Assembly (NCBI RefSeq): GCF_030068445.1
Contig: NZ_JAQPOK010000094.1
Location: 1-42,905, forward strand
Source of the DNA: Roseofilum halophilum BLCC-M91
Lineage (GTDB): Bacteria > Cyanobacteriota > Cyanobacteriia > Cyanobacteriales > Desertifilaceae
Reading direction: 5' to 3'
DNA length: 42,905 nucleotides
The notes below the pieces were generated by a model. That model saw only the letters and a list, made by a program, of their open reading frames with translations. It had not been told where the DNA came from and searched no databases. Position numbers and translations under genes: made by a program. This document shows, one piece after another, positions 1 through 8,962 of the stretch; position 1 is the stretch's first letter, and the number at the start of each line of letters is the position of its first letter.

Positions 1-86
1 CCCCAGCACCCCCCCCCACACCAGACACATTGCCCGGTCACTGCAGGTCATACGTGTTCTCAACCGATCGGCTCTCCCATTTCCTC

Positions 87-220
87 CTCTGGCAGCGAGC
101 AAGATGCTCGCACTCCCCCCATTCCCCCATTCTCCCCTATGGCAGCGACCAAGATGCACGCACTCTCTATTCCCCCATTCCCCCCTATGGCAGCGAGCAA
201 GATGCTCGCACTCCCCCATC
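87..220. repeat. Three tandem copies of a 48-50 bp palindrome-bearing repeat
   Basis: Three copies begin near 87, 137 and 185, with periods of 50 and 48 bp. Each has the core GGCAGCGAGCAAGATGCTCG followed by a C-rich tract (CCCCCATT-like). In copies 1 (95-111) and 3 (193-209) the core is a perfect inverted repeat, GCGAGCA and TGCTCGC around a 3-base loop. The middle copy has one substitution in each arm that does not restore pairing. No gene is supported in 1-225: the open frames there simply read through the repeat. Confidence 0.8.
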
Positions 221-225
221 TCCAA

Positions 226-888
226 TTAACTAGGGGGCGAATCTTGGACAAAGGCCTGCAACTTTAAATAAAACTCAGAAGTAGGTAAGGAGGGGGAAAA
301 TTGATCGATGGGGAGTTGATCGGATGGCTCATTGACTTTATCCGAGTCTAACTTGTGGGCGATCGCCGACTCCTCAGCCTCTGAAGATTCAGCCTCAAGG
401 ATTTTTTCGTCCTCCTCTGATTTTTCCCCATCTTCTTCTGTGATTGAATCCGTGAGTGTGGGAGGTTGATGTTCCGCCTCATCCGGTGGGGGGACTTCCG
501 GAGCAGCAGAGCGCATTTCCGGAGTAAGATTCAGATAGTCTAAAGGCAGTAACTCTTCCGGTAACTTACTGCAAACAATTTGCTCAAACTCATGATTAAA
601 ATGACAGATGGGTTGTCCCCGTCTGGCCCAAAGATTCAAAATTTGCTCAATGGAAATGATCTTATATCGGCCTTGATATAAAGCTTCGACGATCGCCAAT
701 CGCAACCAATCCCCCTGAAACCGCTCCAGCCATCGCTGTATACATTCTTCCACCCGATAGCCATATAAATCAAAGCTATAGTAAATCAGCAACGCTGGAA
801 CATAGCAGAGCGATCGCATTTCGGAGACACTTCGCCCAACCGATATGCTCTCCAGAAAAGTAATCCATGGGTTTGCCGATCCGGTCAT
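226..888 (-). CDS. Conserved cyanobacterial hypothetical protein with acidic tail
   Basis: A 220-residue protein starting at ATG 886-888. I do not recognise a named family. The first ~110 residues look folded and mixed helical, rich in Trp, Tyr and Leu (for example RWLERFQGDWLRLAIVEALY), and contain a block reading YKIISIEQILNLWARRGQP. Residues ~125-195 are strongly acidic and low in complexity, probably disordered. There is no signal peptide or membrane segment. It lies 54 bp downstream of the DUF3769 gene on the same strand and may be co-transcribed with it. Function unknown; the gene call itself is well supported by length and even composition. Confidence 0.7.
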   Translation of the reverse strand: MTGSANPWITFLESISVGRSVSEMRSLCYVPALLIYYSFDLYGYRVEECIQRWLERFQGDWLRLAIVEALYQGRYKIISIEQILNLWARRGQPICHFNHEFEQIVCSKLPEELLPLDYLNLTPEMRSAAPEVPPPDEAEHQPPTLTDSITEEDGEKSEEDEKILEAESSEAEESAIAHKLDSDKVNEPSDQLPIDQFSPSLPTSEFYLKLQAFVQDSPPS

Positions 889-906
889 GGGGGAGTAATG
901 GGGGAT

Positions 907-927
907 GGGGAATGGGGAATGGGGAAT
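907..927. repeat. Heptanucleotide tandem repeat, GGGGAAT x3
   Basis: Three exact GGGGAAT units, flanked on the left (889-906) by degenerate versions. It fills the gap between the DUF3769 gene and the downstream hypothetical gene. It belongs to the short tandemly repeated heptamers typical of filamentous cyanobacteria; read on the other strand as CCCATTC it is one base away from the arrays at 16976 and 18223. Confidence 0.75.
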
Positions 928-942
928 CGGTTCTAATTAAAA

Positions 943-3468
943 TTAAAAAGATGGAATCACGGTGGGAGTCGCTTGGCGAATATTGGGACTCGAAAAAGAC
1001 TGACTCACCCCGCTCCAATTAAAATCACCTAAGCGAAAGCCAAGAGCGGCTAAACCTAATTCTGGATTATATCGAAAGGTTACGCCATAGGTACGACGAC
1101 TATATTCAACCATATAATCGGTACTAATTGTTTGCCCTGTATCTAGATTAAACCCAGCCCGGGCCGCAATGCGAATGGGGCCATACAGTTGTTGATTGAG
1201 TTCTAGCTGTAAAACCCGCACATCAGCCACGCGGTCAAAGCGAAACGGGGACTCTCCTGTGGGGATAAACTGGGCATAGAGCAAACTGAATCCAGTGTAG
1301 TCTAACCAGGGGCGGGAGAAATGGCCAAATTGTCCTCGAACTCCCATTAAGCCCTGTATATAGGATTGACTCTCGCCATTACTGTAAAATCCGGCGGTTC
1401 CTGTCAATCCGGCTAAAAGTTGCAGATAAGGAACCACGGGTTTAGGGGTATACTTGAGTCCCTCCGTAGGAGTTGCGGGTAAGGGTTCCCCCTTCCACAG
1501 AGAAAAGGGACGGCGCACGGTGGCACTCATCTGGGTACGATTTAAGGAAGCCCGGTCATTGGTTAAATCAGAGGGATCTAATAATTCTAGGCGATCGGTT
1601 GGGGCGTAAATATTTTGGAAACTGGCTTGATAATTCACTACAATTCCCGTATCGGCAATGGTCTGAATGGGTGAAGCAAAGACAATTCCTACACTGCGAT
1701 CGACGGTTTGAAAGCCGAGGGAACCATTATAAAATCGATTGCGATAGGTATATTCGGCGCTTAAGGTATGATTGGCGATTAAGTGTTGCAATTGTACGTT
1801 AGCCCTGGCCGTATCTCCCGTATTATTGAGTCCGGCTAAACTGACATTGGCTTGGAAATTGGTCTGAGCGGCTAATTTGGCATCAAAGGAGGCTCGTAAA
1901 CCAATCCAACTCCAAAACGAATCGGTTTCTAACTCCTCCTCGGATACACTCTCTGCATCTCGGTTATCGCTGGAGAACCCTAGAGCGCGTTGCACCAGGA
2001 ATTGGGGAGCTAACCGTAGGGCAAAACGGCGAGTTTCAATGATTTCAAAACTGCGTTCAATGAATAAACCGCCGCGATCGCGGTCATCATAGCCTATATT
2101 GGCGATCGCCGGATCTCGCTCTTCTCGGCTAATAATCAGGCGATCGCGCAAGAGGGGAACCCCCACGCGCTGATCGAACACCAACCGGGGACGAGTGGCT
2201 AAAACCTCATCCTCTAGGGGAGAAATCCGCGTTAACTGGGCGCGATCGGCTCGTACCTCTAACTCTGGGGGTGAAAAGGGATCGTTGGTAAACCGAATAT
2301 CCGTGGCTTGCCAACCTTCGGGCGTAAAATCTAACTGTTGAGCCTCAAACCTGACCCGTCGCACTTGCCCCCCTTGTTGCACGTTGGTGGTCGTCGTGGT
2401 TCCGCCCCCCCCTACATTAATAATTACCCCTCCTTCATTGGTAACATCCGTGGGCGGTTGGTCTAAGATAATTCCCTCTCCCGGAGGCGAAAGTTGGGAA
2501 TCAGCGTTCTCATCTGTAAAATCAAAATCCGTTCCAGCCGTAGGAATATAGACCACGCCCCTGGCATTTTCAACCGTTCCCGTTCCTTGGACAAAGTTAT
2601 AGAGAAAGCGAGAGCCTAATAAAATTTGTTCGCCACTGACTAAAGACACATTGCCCACCGCCAGAGCCAAGCGGTTAATCAAGTTAACCTGCAATTTGTC
2701 CGATCGCAAAATCGCCTCATCAAAGATCATTTCCACATTGCCTTCAGCCGTGAAAATTTGCCGCTCATCATCAAATTCCTGGCGATCGGCAGTTAATTCA
2801 ATCACTGCGTCTTGTCCTGGAGGAGCAATGGGAATTTCAACCTCTTCCGGTTCGGCAGATTCAATCGGGATCGGAGTTTGGCGATCGGACTCTGGTGCAT
2901 CCCCATTCAGGGGCGAGGGTTCTCCAGGAGTTGGGTTCTCTGATAAAACTGCATCTAAGGCTTCTTGGATAGAATCAGAGGCTGGCGTAGTTTGCCATGG
3001 GGAGAGTGGATCTGCAAGGGCTGGTAATTCCGGCTCCGTCACAGGTTCCAAACTCAGATCGCCAACCCCATAACCCTCCATAACCGGTGCAACCCGCACC
3101 TGGGAAGCCACCGATAATTCGCCCCCTAACGCTGAAGCCTGGGTACTGGCAACGAGGCGTTCATCGTCTGGAGAAGAGCGTTCTGGAGGAGAAATGGGCG
3201 ATAGGGTTTCTGTACCCACCCAACTCAAGGCTTCCGGTTCAACCGCAGTTTTTTCCGGAGGGGAAACGGGTTCAGGACGTTCTCCTGTTTCCAAAGTATC
3301 GAGTACACTCGATCCCCCTACATCCCCCTTTTCAAGCAGGGGTTCTACCATAGTCACGGGTGTAGGAGCCACCCAATCGATCCCTTCAGTTGGCTCGGCA
3401 GCACGAATACTCTGATGGGGAATAGTATGAACAACTGGCGGCAATTGAGGGGGGACAGGATAGGGCAT
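943..3468 (-). CDS. DUF3769 domain protein, LptD/OstA-like outer-membrane protein
   Basis: An 841-residue protein. Residues 1-215 are Pro/Glu/Ser-rich and probably disordered. Residues ~221-310 look like an OstA/LptA-type beta-jellyroll (VIELTADRQEFDDERQIF, later GNVEMIFDEAILRSDKLQV). Residues ~360-841 alternate polar and apolar positions with many aromatic and Arg residues, as expected of an outer-membrane beta-barrel. This order matches the cyanobacterial DUF3769 family, considered the counterpart of LptD, which inserts lipopolysaccharide into the outer membrane. There is a Gly/Thr-rich linker near 352-362. No clear signal peptide is seen at the chosen ATG (3466-3468), so export may need a start not seen here or an atypical signal. 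Family call firm, LptD role inferred. Confidence 0.8.
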   Translation of the reverse strand: MPYPVPPQLPPVVHTIPHQSIRAAEPTEGIDWVAPTPVTMVEPLLEKGDVGGSSVLDTLETGERPEPVSPPEKTAVEPEALSWVGTETLSPISPPERSSPDDERLVASTQASALGGELSVASQVRVAPVMEGYGVGDLSLEPVTEPELPALADPLSPWQTTPASDSIQEALDAVLSENPTPGEPSPLNGDAPESDRQTPIPIESAEPEEVEIPIAPPGQDAVIELTADRQEFDDERQIFTAEGNVEMIFDEAILRSDKLQVNLINRLALAVGNVSLVSGEQILLGSRFLYNFVQGTGTVENARGVVYIPTAGTDFDFTDENADSQLSPPGEGIILDQPPTDVTNEGGVIINVGGGGTTTTTNVQQGGQVRRVRFEAQQLDFTPEGWQATDIRFTNDPFSPPELEVRADRAQLTRISPLEDEVLATRPRLVFDQRVGVPLLRDRLIISREERDPAIANIGYDDRDRGGLFIERSFEIIETRRFALRLAPQFLVQRALGFSSDNRDAESVSEEELETDSFWSWIGLRASFDAKLAAQTNFQANVSLAGLNNTGDTARANVQLQHLIANHTLSAEYTYRNRFYNGSLGFQTVDRSVGIVFASPIQTIADTGIVVNYQASFQNIYAPTDRLELLDPSDLTNDRASLNRTQMSATVRRPFSLWKGEPLPATPTEGLKYTPKPVVPYLQLLAGLTGTAGFYSNGESQSYIQGLMGVRGQFGHFSRPWLDYTGFSLLYAQFIPTGESPFRFDRVADVRVLQLELNQQLYGPIRIAARAGFNLDTGQTISTDYMVEYSRRTYGVTFRYNPELGLAALGFRLGDFNWSGVSQSFSSPNIRQATPTVIPSF

Positions 3469-3546
3469 AGATTCTACAATTCACTCCAACACCTTGCCCA
3501 GTATAGCGCTACACGCTCGGCTGGAGTATGCTCCTAAGTTCTGTCC

Positions 3547-3786
3547 TTAATCGAGGCCATTGCCAATTAAAATAAAGGGGGCCCAATAGTAGGGATGTTG
3601 AAAAGAGGTGGGGTCAATATTCTCGGTTGCGGGAAGTTGAGCTTCAATTAAACTGATTTGCGCTTGGCGAAGGGCTTGGGCTAGGACGATCGAAGCATCG
3701 GTCTCTAAAAATTGATAAAATTCATCCATTAAGACTTGAGTTCCTCGATCGTCCACTTTCCAGAGGGTGGCGATCGCCGGTTGCAC
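3547..3786 (-). pseudogene. C-terminal remnant of a CHAT-domain (caspase-like) protein
   Basis: Codes for about 79 residues from a GTG (3784-3786). It matches the end of CHAT peptidase domains: AIATLWKVDDRGTQVLMDEF, then ALRQAQISLIEAQL, then HPYYWAPFILIGNG just before the stop. A complete CHAT domain has some 250-300 residues with catalytic His and Cys; the part with the His-Gly motif is absent. The frame is closed by a stop about 24 bases upstream of the GTG, and beyond that lies the end of the adenylate cyclase gene, so the N-terminal part has been lost, not merely mis-called. Probably not functional. Confidence 0.7.
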
Positions 3787-3826
3787 CGTAAAAATGGGGA
3801 ACTTTAAGAGAAAAAAGGTTTACTCA

Positions 3827-5923
3827 TCACTCCTTTATTCCTTGCAACCAATAGGTTTTCATCTTCCCCTTACCTTTCACCGAAATAATCCCCCGTTCTT
3901 CAAACTCAAACCGGTCTTTGAGACACTGATAAAATTTATCACTGACTTGAATTTTTCCCGGCATCCCCGAAGACTCCATCCGCGAAGCCACATTCACCGT
4001 ATCCCCCCATAAATCATAACTAAACTTACGCACCCCAATCACTCCCGCCACCACTGGCCCCGTATGAATGCCAATGCGAATTTGCATACATTCTCCATTC
4101 TCTAAACAAAACTTTTGCATCGTCTCTTGCATTTCTAAGGCCATCGCTGCCATCGCTACTTGATGGTTATTTTGGGGAACCGGTAAGCCACCCACCACCA
4201 TATAAGCATCCCCAATCGTTTTAATTTTTTCTAACCCATGTTTTTCCGCTAAATAATCAAAAGTAGAGAACAATTCATTCAGCCAAGTCACCAAATGAAT
4301 AGGGGCCATGCGAGAGGATAAAGACGTAAAGCCAACAATATCCGAAAACAGGATCGTCACCGATTCAAAATGTTCCGCGATCGCCTGGGTTTCTTGCTTC
4401 AGTTGTTTGGCGATCGCCTCCGGCAGAATATTCAATAACAGGGTCTCCGATTTTTCCTGCTCTCGACGCAAATCTGCCGTTCTCTCTTCCACCCTTAACT
4501 CCAATTCCTCATTGCTTTTCTCCAAAGCTGTAAAAGACGCTTGAAGCTGATTGGCCATTTGATTAAACGATTGAGCCAAAACTTTCAACTCCGCGACTCC
4601 GGTAACTTCCACATTTTCCGCCAAACTTTCATGAGTCCAGCGCGTCAGAGCAGCACTCGCTAACCGACGACTGCCGTTACTTAACTGCATAATTGGATCG
4701 GTGATCCACTTTGCACTCACCCATCCAAAGCAAGTAGCGACGAACAGAGCAACCATACAGAGGGCGATCGTGCGTTGAGTATTTTTATGGATTTGTCCCA
4801 TAAAATCAGACTCCGGAACCATCACCACAATTAACCAATCTAAATTCTGTCCTTGGCTAAAAGGAACAACTTGCAAAAAATATCGCTCTCGATCGATGTC
4901 TAACTGTAAATTTTCTGTGGTTTGAATAGTTTCTAAATCCGCGAAGCGATCGTACAAATATAGCGCTGTCTTTTGAGTCACTGTATTTTCACTTTCAATA
5001 GCTGGCAAGCGTTCTACCGTCTCTGGTTTAATCACAAAGGGTAATTCTTCCGTAGAACTAGCAACCAAAAAACCAGAACGATCCATAATAAAAGTTGTGC
5101 CCGATTCCCCAATTTTAATCGCTTGTAAAAACGTGCGGATATGAGATAAAACAAAATCTACACCCAAAACTCCCCACAGTTCTCCAGACTCTTGAAACAC
5201 CGGTTCAGCAAGGGTTATTTTCAATCGCGGTTCCTTAAAATCCGTATAAACATCACTCCAGGTTGCCTCCTGAGCATCGACCGCTTTTTTGTACCAAGGG
5301 CGTACCCTCGGATCGTAAGGATTTCCTTTTTCTAAAATTTGGGTCGGATTTCCTTGACGATCTGTGGCATAACTATAAAAGTGAAACTGGGTTTCTTCCC
5401 CCGCTCTTCCGACTTGCCAAGTTTGATCGTTTTGAAATCCTAAACCCGTAAATTCTCCTTCGAGAGTACCAAAATAAATTGCTGAAACTTCAATCGGAGT
5501 AAACAGATCTCTCTGTCGCCAAAAGGTACGAGTTAAACGGGAGGGATCTTCTGTATCTAATTGCCCCAATTCCAGACTGTTGGTATTCACTTCGGCAATG
5601 ATCCGAGGGGCTTCTAAATAATCATCCAAATTTTGCTTAATTCTAGCGCTGGCTTCATCTCGAAGTTGTAACGTCACTTCCCGCACTGCTTGTTGACCAT
5701 TGCGTAAAGACAACCATCCCGTTAACCCAACTGCTCCTACAATTTGTAAAATAAAGGGAATAACTAAGAGTAATCTGAGGGGAATATCTTGAGAGAGATT
5801 GAGAGACCCAGAAGCACAACTGTTAGATTTTGTTTGAGCAGGTAATGATTTTTGATTTAAGGGTTCATTTTCTTCACTCTCTCTCATAGGTTTATCCTTG
5901 GGGTTGAGATGGGTCTCCACCAT
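3827..5923 (-). CDS. Membrane adenylate cyclase: dCache sensor, HAMP, class III cyclase
   Basis: 698 residues from ATG 5921-5923; an in-frame TTG at 5935 and an ATG at 5887 are alternatives. Order: TM1 ~51-73, periplasmic double-Cache sensor ~86-380 with the typical YDPRVRPWYKKA block, TM2 ~385-405, HAMP ~406-460, coiled coil, then the catalytic domain ~515-695. The metal-binding Asp residues are seen in FSDIVGF and IKTIGDAYM; the Lys in EKIKTIGD and the Asp in YDLWGDTVNVASRM are the residues that select ATP rather than GTP, so the product should be cAMP. The NVASR motif gives the transition-state Asn and Arg. The sensor half is closely similar to that of the hybrid kinase at 37788-40910. Upstream lies a possible NtcA-type promoter. 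Confidence 0.92.
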   Translation of the reverse strand: MVETHLNPKDKPMRESEENEPLNQKSLPAQTKSNSCASGSLNLSQDIPLRLLLVIPFILQIVGAVGLTGWLSLRNGQQAVREVTLQLRDEASARIKQNLDDYLEAPRIIAEVNTNSLELGQLDTEDPSRLTRTFWRQRDLFTPIEVSAIYFGTLEGEFTGLGFQNDQTWQVGRAGEETQFHFYSYATDRQGNPTQILEKGNPYDPRVRPWYKKAVDAQEATWSDVYTDFKEPRLKITLAEPVFQESGELWGVLGVDFVLSHIRTFLQAIKIGESGTTFIMDRSGFLVASSTEELPFVIKPETVERLPAIESENTVTQKTALYLYDRFADLETIQTTENLQLDIDRERYFLQVVPFSQGQNLDWLIVVMVPESDFMGQIHKNTQRTIALCMVALFVATCFGWVSAKWITDPIMQLSNGSRRLASAALTRWTHESLAENVEVTGVAELKVLAQSFNQMANQLQASFTALEKSNEELELRVEERTADLRREQEKSETLLLNILPEAIAKQLKQETQAIAEHFESVTILFSDIVGFTSLSSRMAPIHLVTWLNELFSTFDYLAEKHGLEKIKTIGDAYMVVGGLPVPQNNHQVAMAAMALEMQETMQKFCLENGECMQIRIGIHTGPVVAGVIGVRKFSYDLWGDTVNVASRMESSGMPGKIQVSDKFYQCLKDRFEFEERGIISVKGKGKMKTYWLQGIKE

Positions 5924-6007
5924 CAATCGTGACAATTACTAACTATTTTAAGTATGATGAACCCTTGATGTCACTATCTAGCAATTATTTTGAGTCGTTT
6001 AGCTCTC

Positions 6008-6051
6008 ATTATAACGCTTTGTGCTGGCAATGGGTAAGTAATGTATGATAC
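6008..6051 (-). promoter_or_regulatory. Candidate NtcA-type promoter for the adenylate cyclase gene
   Basis: GTA-N8-TAC at 6038-6051 matches the NtcA operator consensus exactly. On the minus strand a perfect TATAAT follows at 6013-6008, 24 bases after the operator; NtcA-activated promoters usually have 20-24 bases there. The inferred start of transcription is near 6001, leaving a leader of about 78 nt before ATG 5923. A bare GTAN8TAC is expected about ten times by chance in a window this size, so the evidence lies in the combination of spacing, -10 box and position ahead of a gene. Confidence 0.5.
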
Positions 6052-6099
6052 GATTTATCCCCTAGATCTAGACCTCTTGAGGGTTGATAGGGAACTTTA

Positions 6100-6210
6100 A
6101 TGGTTTATTTATTACTCATCAGTGGTAACGAGGGAGTTTCATGGGGAGAACTTCCGACAGTGATGGGCACATTATTGGCCACAGCGTTATCAACGACTGT
6201 GGTCATTTGA
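6100..6210 (+). CDS. Possible 36-residue hydrophobic small protein
   Basis: ATG 6100-6102 to TGA 6208-6210, preceded by AGGGAA about 6 bases upstream. The peptide starts MVYLLLISGNEG and ends in TVMGTLLATALSTTVVI, so the C-terminal half could span a membrane. I do not recognise it as any of the small photosystem or cytochrome b6f subunits. It may be chance or a fragment of a larger transporter. Low confidence. Confidence 0.2.
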   Translation: MVYLLLISGNEGVSWGELPTVMGTLLATALSTTVVI

Positions 6211-6278
6211 GGCTGTTTTGACCTAAGATTTAGATATAGTCTTGATATCGTGAGCCTAGAAAAGATTCATATCCTCTA

Positions 6279-8273
6279 ATGTATTCCTTTCCCCATAGTT
6301 ACAATGCTTTACAAGAGATCGTTATTCTGATTGTAGATGATAATCCTACAAACTTAAAAGTATTGTCAGAGGCTCTCCAAGATTTAGGATGGGAAATTTT
6401 AGTGGCTGTTGATGGAGAAAGTGCCATTGAACAAGTTGAATATGCCAAACCTGACTTAATTCTGTTAGATGTGATGATGCCTGGGATTGATGGATTTGAA
6501 ACCTGTCGTCGTCTCAAGTCCTCTCCTTCAACTCAAGATATCCCGATTATTTTTACGACTGCATTAGGAGAAATTGAGGACAAAATGCGGGGTTTTGCTC
6601 TCGGTGCAGTTGATTATATTACGAAGCCTTTCCGTCAAGAAGAAGTATTAGCTCGAATTAACGTCCATCTGCAACTCCGATTGTTAAATCAGAGTTTAGA
6701 ACAACAGAATCAACAGCTTCATCATGAAATAAAAGAAAGACAGATTGCAGAAAGTTCCTTGAAAGAAATGACGGAAGAATTAGAAAAAAGAGTTCAATCT
6801 CGAACCCTGGAATTACAACTGGCAAAAGAAGAAGCCGATCGAGCGAATCGTGCTAAAAGTGAGTTCTTAGCCCGGATGAGTCATGAATTGAGAACGCCAC
6901 TAAATGCAATTTTGGGATTTGCACAAGTGCTAAAAACAGAAAATATAAAACACATAAAAAGCCATCAGTATTTAGATACTATAATTCATAGTGGACAGCA
7001 TTTATTGCGATTAATTAATGATATTTTAGAATTATCTAAAATTGAAGCTGGAAAGTCGGAAATTAATGAAGTTAATATTGATTTATGGCAGTTACTTAAA
7101 AGTATTGAGAAAATGTTATCTCTGAAGGCTGAATCGAAACACTTGACTTTGAGGTTCGATCTACTCGATCATGTCAATCGATTTGTGAAAACTGATGAAG
7201 GGAAGCTAAGACAAGTTTTGATTAATTTAATTGATAATGCAATTAAGTTTACCGAACAAGGATCGATCGAGGTGCAAGTTGACCAATATTGTCCAGAGGA
7301 TGAACCGGAAAGAGAGAGAGAAAACAGATGTTTGATGTTTAAGATTCAAGATACAGGAATCGGTATAGAATCAAAAGATATAGATCATCTTTTTGATGTT
7401 TTTTTTCAAATAAATCAAGGACTGAAAAACTATCAAGGTACAGGATTAGGCTTGCCGATTACTCGTGAGTTTATCAAGTTAATGGGTGGCGATATTTGGG
7501 TGAGTAGCACTCTGGGTAAAGGGACAAAGTTTGAGTTTTATATACCGGTTGAAGTTGTAAATTGTGAAGATCAAAGTAGCTTAAGATTCGATAGAAAAAT
7601 TGTTGGAATTGTGGAGGTTAAACCTGCTTATAAGGTGTTGGTGGTTGAGGATCATTGGGCGAATCGGATATTGCTTGTGAATTTGTTGAAACGAGTTGGA
7701 TTTCAAGTCCAAGAAGCGGTGAATGGAGTTGAAGCGATTGAGGTTTGGAAGGTTTGGCATCCTGATTTGATTTGGATGGATATGCGAATGCCGGTGATGG
7801 ATGGATATGAAGCGACTGCACAAATTAAGTCGTCTCCAGAGGGCAAAGAAACGGCGATCCTGGCCTTAAGCGCGAATGCTTTTGCCGAGGAAAAAGCAAA
7901 GATGTTGGCCACGGGTTGTGATGATTATTTGAGTAAGCCATTTGAGGAAATGGAATTGTTGGAAAAGATGGCTCAATATTTAGATGTTGAGTATGTTTAT
8001 GAGGAAGAAAATGTTATGGCTGAGGATGATGTACGGTTAGCTCCAGAATCGATCGCCTTAACCCCCGATCGCCTCAAACCCCTGCCTCAATCCTGGCTGG
8101 ATCGCCTACATCAGGCAGCCACGGAAGCAGACAGCGATTTGCTCCTGGATATCATTGCCGAAATTCAAGAGCGCGATCGCTCCCTATCCCAAACCTTAAC
8201 CATCCTCGTTAACCATTTTGACTTCGAGAAGATTACCGAAGTGACGGAGGCGATCGCCAACTCAGAAGATTAA
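6279..8273 (+). CDS. Hybrid histidine kinase: REC - HisKA - HATPase - REC - C-terminal module
   Basis: 664 residues, no membrane segment, so cytoplasmic. Order: receiver ~14-130 (phospho-acceptor Asp64 in [10 protein letters not shown], Lys117), coiled coil ~135-190, HisKA with His202 in [10 protein letters not shown], HATPase ~300-425 (N-box [11 protein letters not shown]1 DTGIGI, G2 GTGLGL), second receiver ~451-570 (Asp501 in [11 protein letters not shown], Lys553), and a helical tail ~605-664. The N-terminal receiver suggests that it is controlled by another kinase instead of sensing a ligand itself. The tail resembles those of the kinases at 19364 and 37788 but has no conserved His, so it is not an HPt domain. 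Up to about 8030 the gene is AT-rich and lacks HIP1; the last 230 bp are richer in GC and HIP1. Its stop shares TTAA with the convergent TPR gene. Confidence 0.92.
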   Translation: MYSFPHSYNALQEIVILIVDDNPTNLKVLSEALQDLGWEILVAVDGESAIEQVEYAKPDLILLDVMMPGIDGFETCRRLKSSPSTQDIPIIFTTALGEIEDKMRGFALGAVDYITKPFRQEEVLARINVHLQLRLLNQSLEQQNQQLHHEIKERQIAESSLKEMTEELEKRVQSRTLELQLAKEEADRANRAKSEFLARMSHELRTPLNAILGFAQVLKTENIKHIKSHQYLDTIIHSGQHLLRLINDILELSKIEAGKSEINEVNIDLWQLLKSIEKMLSLKAESKHLTLRFDLLDHVNRFVKTDEGKLRQVLINLIDNAIKFTEQGSIEVQVDQYCPEDEPERERENRCLMFKIQDTGIGIESKDIDHLFDVFFQINQGLKNYQGTGLGLPITREFIKLMGGDIWVSSTLGKGTKFEFYIPVEVVNCEDQSSLRFDRKIVGIVEVKPAYKVLVVEDHWANRILLVNLLKRVGFQVQEAVNGVEAIEVWKVWHPDLIWMDMRMPVMDGYEATAQIKSSPEGKETAILALSANAFAEEKAKMLATGCDDYLSKPFEEMELLEKMAQYLDVEYVYEEENVMAEDDVRLAPESIALTPDRLKPLPQSWLDRLHQAATEADSDLLLDIIAEIQERDRSLSQTLTILVNHFDFEKITEVTEAIANSED

Positions 8274-8926
8274 GAGCGCAACTGCTGCAAATAGCCCTCA
8301 ATTCTCTCAGCTTGCCCTCTATTCCCCTGCTGTTGAAACAAACGATAAGCCTTTTCCAAACTCGCCAAAGCTTGGGGAATCCGATCTTGCTGATGTAACA
8401 CTACCCCTAGATTGGCATAGGCTGGGGCAAATTCCGGATTGACGCGGATCGCCTGATTCCACGCAGCGATCGCCCCCTCAAACTCTTCAACTAACGCCAG
8501 CGCATTAGCCAAATTGTAATAGGCCTTATCATAATTGGGCTGTACCTCTACTGCCCGTTGATACTTCTCAATGGCTCCATCGATCTGATTTTGACGAATC
8601 AAAACATTGCCCCAATTAAAATAGGCTTCCCCCAACCCCGGATCGATCTGTAAAGCTTGCCGATAGGCGGCGATCGCCCCTTGGCGATCCCCGAGATCCA
8701 TCAACGCCACCCCCAAATTCACATAAACCTGAGCCAACTGGGGATTTAAGCGCAGTGCCTGCCGATATTGGGCGATCGCCTCCTCTAACAACCCTTCCTG
8801 CTGCAACGCTACGCCAAAGCGATAAAACTCATCCGCCCTCGGTTCCTGAGCAGACGACAGAGCCGGAAATCCCATGCCCAAAGCGATCGCCAAAACCATT
8901 CCCCAAACCACACGCTTACTATTCAT
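8270..8926 (-). CDS. Exported TPR-repeat protein
   Basis: 218 residues from ATG 8924-8926. Residues 1-26 form a Sec signal peptide (basic start, [11 protein letters not shown] core, ALSSAQ cleavage region). The rest is five to six consecutive tetratricopeptide repeats, visible as recurring [13 protein letters not shown]-type units at 34-residue spacing. Such proteins act as binding scaffolds in the periplasm or at the membrane; the partner is not evident. It starts 36 bp downstream of queA on the same strand, probably as part of one transcript. Confidence 0.88.
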   Translation of the reverse strand: MNSKRVVWGMVLAIALGMGFPALSSAQEPRADEFYRFGVALQQEGLLEEAIAQYRQALRLNPQLAQVYVNLGVALMDLGDRQGAIAAYRQALQIDPGLGEAYFNWGNVLIRQNQIDGAIEKYQRAVEVQPNYDKAYYNLANALALVEEFEGAIAAWNQAIRVNPEFAPAYANLGVVLHQQDRIPQALASLEKAYRLFQQQGNRGQAERIEGYLQQLRS

Positions 8927-8962
8927 ACTGTATTTCTCTCCAATGTGAACTGATGTTCTTGT

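Larger units (their letters stand above)
5936..6278. other. 343 bp divergent intergenic region
   Basis: Lies between the divergent cyclase and hybrid kinase genes. It holds the putative NtcA promoter (6008-6051) and a possible small reading frame (6100-6210, listed separately). No RNA gene or long repeat was seen. A promoter for the kinase gene must lie within about 6211-6270 but no convincing -35/-10 pair stands out. Confidence 0.6.

Noticed and set aside
30-251. Two small open frames on opposite strands at the window start
   Set aside because: Both are made of the 48-50 bp repeats; low-complexity translations and no initiation signal.
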